Below are positions 62,929 to 64,000 of a DNA stretch of 64,000 bases, in pieces. Position 1 is the stretch's first letter. Each line of letters starts with the position of its first letter. Both the position numbers and the translations under genes were made by a program. The stretch covers positions 27,182,891-27,246,890 of the forward strand of contig NC_092180.1 of assembly GCF_043641665.1 (NCBI RefSeq), given 5' to 3'. The notes beneath the pieces are model-generated. The model had not been told where the DNA came from and did no database searches. It was given only the letters and a program-made list of their open reading frames with translations. This DNA comes from Enoplosus armatus (lineage: Eukaryota > Chordata > Actinopteri > Centrarchiformes > Enoplosidae).

Positions 62929-63916
62929 GAGGACTAGGAGGTAATGAATTAAGTATGAGTAGCTGAAAAGAAGCCTGGTCGTGTGCACGAGCCCTTTTAA
63001 GAGCAAAGTTTTGTCCTAGCCCAAGTACACCCAGAGCATTTAAAAGGCGTGCCGGCCCATATGAAGACGCTCCCATTTGGCCTGCCAGCCTGCTGCACTC
63101 CCAGCTAGCCTCTCACATTCTTTTCTTTAAAGGCCTCTGCTTGCATGTCTCCATGTAGCTCTTTCACTCGCTTCGGTTTAACTCTACCAAAACAACAGAA
63201 GAGAAGTTCAGCAGTTATTCAGCCAGAGGAACAATAACCTGCGTGTTTTTATGCCGTAGCATTTTTAATACCAGATTGGTACACTGATACAAATAGTCCT
63301 GCTTTGCAATCTCTACAAATGAAAACATGTCTGGCTCTGGAAATATATCCATCCAGTTCCTTGGTCGTCATTCCAGTTTCGCCCTTTGTTGGAGTTTTGC
63401 TGTTTGCTTGGTGTGCCTCATCATTCGTTAAGAATATAACGCTGCCAAGTGTTTGCGCTCACTTTACTTTTAATATTTGCTTGGTGTTTTCTCGCAAGAA
63501 GTTATTATATGATATTATTTTTAAAATATGTGGTATAATTCAGATGCACCTAAGCATGCATAATAATGCAAAAGGATGTGCATTTTATTTCTAAATGTAT
63601 CCAGCAGGCAGCAAACTTCTGTTAATCATATATTCAATAAATCCATCAGGTTTATTTGTCACATGTAAACATATAAGGTACAATCACAGTGAAATGTAAA
63701 ATTGCTATGTGAGACCGGCACAAAAAAAAAAGAAGAAGACTCCAGAACCTAGAACTCTTGGCGTGTGTGCCTAATGGGTGCTGATGTGATACCAGTTTCC
63801 CAACACTGATCCAACAGATCAGAGTGGTGCCTCCGTAGCGATTGCAGCCCTGAGAGTACACATAAACTTTATCCCAGAACTCACACCTGGAACAAATGTT
63901 TGTTCCTGCATCAGAG

Positions 63917-63941
63917 CCCCCACCCCACCCCACCCCACCCC
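63917..63941. repeat. (CCCCA)n short tandem repeat
   Basis: About five units of CCCCA; the G-rich complement has four or more G4 runs and fits a quadruplex pattern. Confidence 0.9.
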
Positions 63942-64000
63942 TTTTTCCTTTTCCCCTCCCTCTTGCTGTTGAGAAAATAGAGTTGGAGGCACTGAGGCTT

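Larger units (their letters stand above)
57972..64000. other. Intron after exon 11, remainder
   Basis: No exon or RNA gene recognised. It contains an AT dinucleotide zone (58849-58960), CA tracts (59841-59864, about 60005-60027), a C24 tract (62469-62492), a CT tract (62887-62928) and a CCCCA tract (63917-63941). Sequence at about 63645-63720 (tttatttgtcacatgtaaac) resembles a LINE 3' tail common in fish. Confidence 0.45.

Overview
The window is eukaryotic DNA and almost certainly comes from a teleost fish. Its genes are split by GT-AG introns, dinucleotide microsatellites are abundant, and the transposable-element mix (L2/Rex1-type LINEs, several Tc1-like transposons, a short hAT-type element, tRNA-derived SINE-like sequence) is typical of fish. 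No prokaryotic-style operon, rRNA, CRISPR array or intact tRNA gene was seen.

The only host gene I can support is the central part of one large cadherin gene on the + strand. Eleven exons (10970-11090, 11360-11522, 13051-13719, 15664-15855, 16810-17253, 17375-17705, 19440-19533, 22679-22863, 30696-30925, 38259-38536, 54024-54238) all have AG/GT borders. They join in one uninterrupted reading frame of about 973 codons. In order they encode part of one extracellular cadherin (EC) repeat, five full EC repeats, a primitive classic cadherin domain, a cysteine-rich segment, an EGF module, and the start of a laminin-G domain. This is the layout of type III classic cadherins (Drosophila DN-cadherin, chicken Hz-cadherin), a class retained in non-mammalian vertebrates. 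Residue numbers below count from the first complete codon of exon 1 of this fragment. The 5' exons (signal peptide, first EC repeats) and 3' exons (rest of LamG/EGF, membrane span, catenin-binding tail) lie outside the window or were not seen.

Layout: 1-10969 is non-coding, presumably intron, with a decayed Tc1 fragment, a hAT-like repeat, an antisense L2 LINE and a sense LINE. 10970-22863 is exon-rich, with eight exons and one clean non-autonomous hAT insertion. 22864-54023 holds three very large introns (7.8, 7.3 and 15.5 kb) full of microsatellites, Tc1 and LINE relics, around two isolated exons. 54239-64000 is the start of another long intron with a Tc1-like relic and simple repeats.

I found no evidence for a novel multi-gene system. 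The most interesting features concern splicing: a TG-repeat-dominated acceptor at exon 9, and tandem in-frame acceptors at exon 10 with a SINE-like insertion just upstream. Family names for repeats come from recognition of translated motifs and remembered consensus sequences; none was checked against a database.
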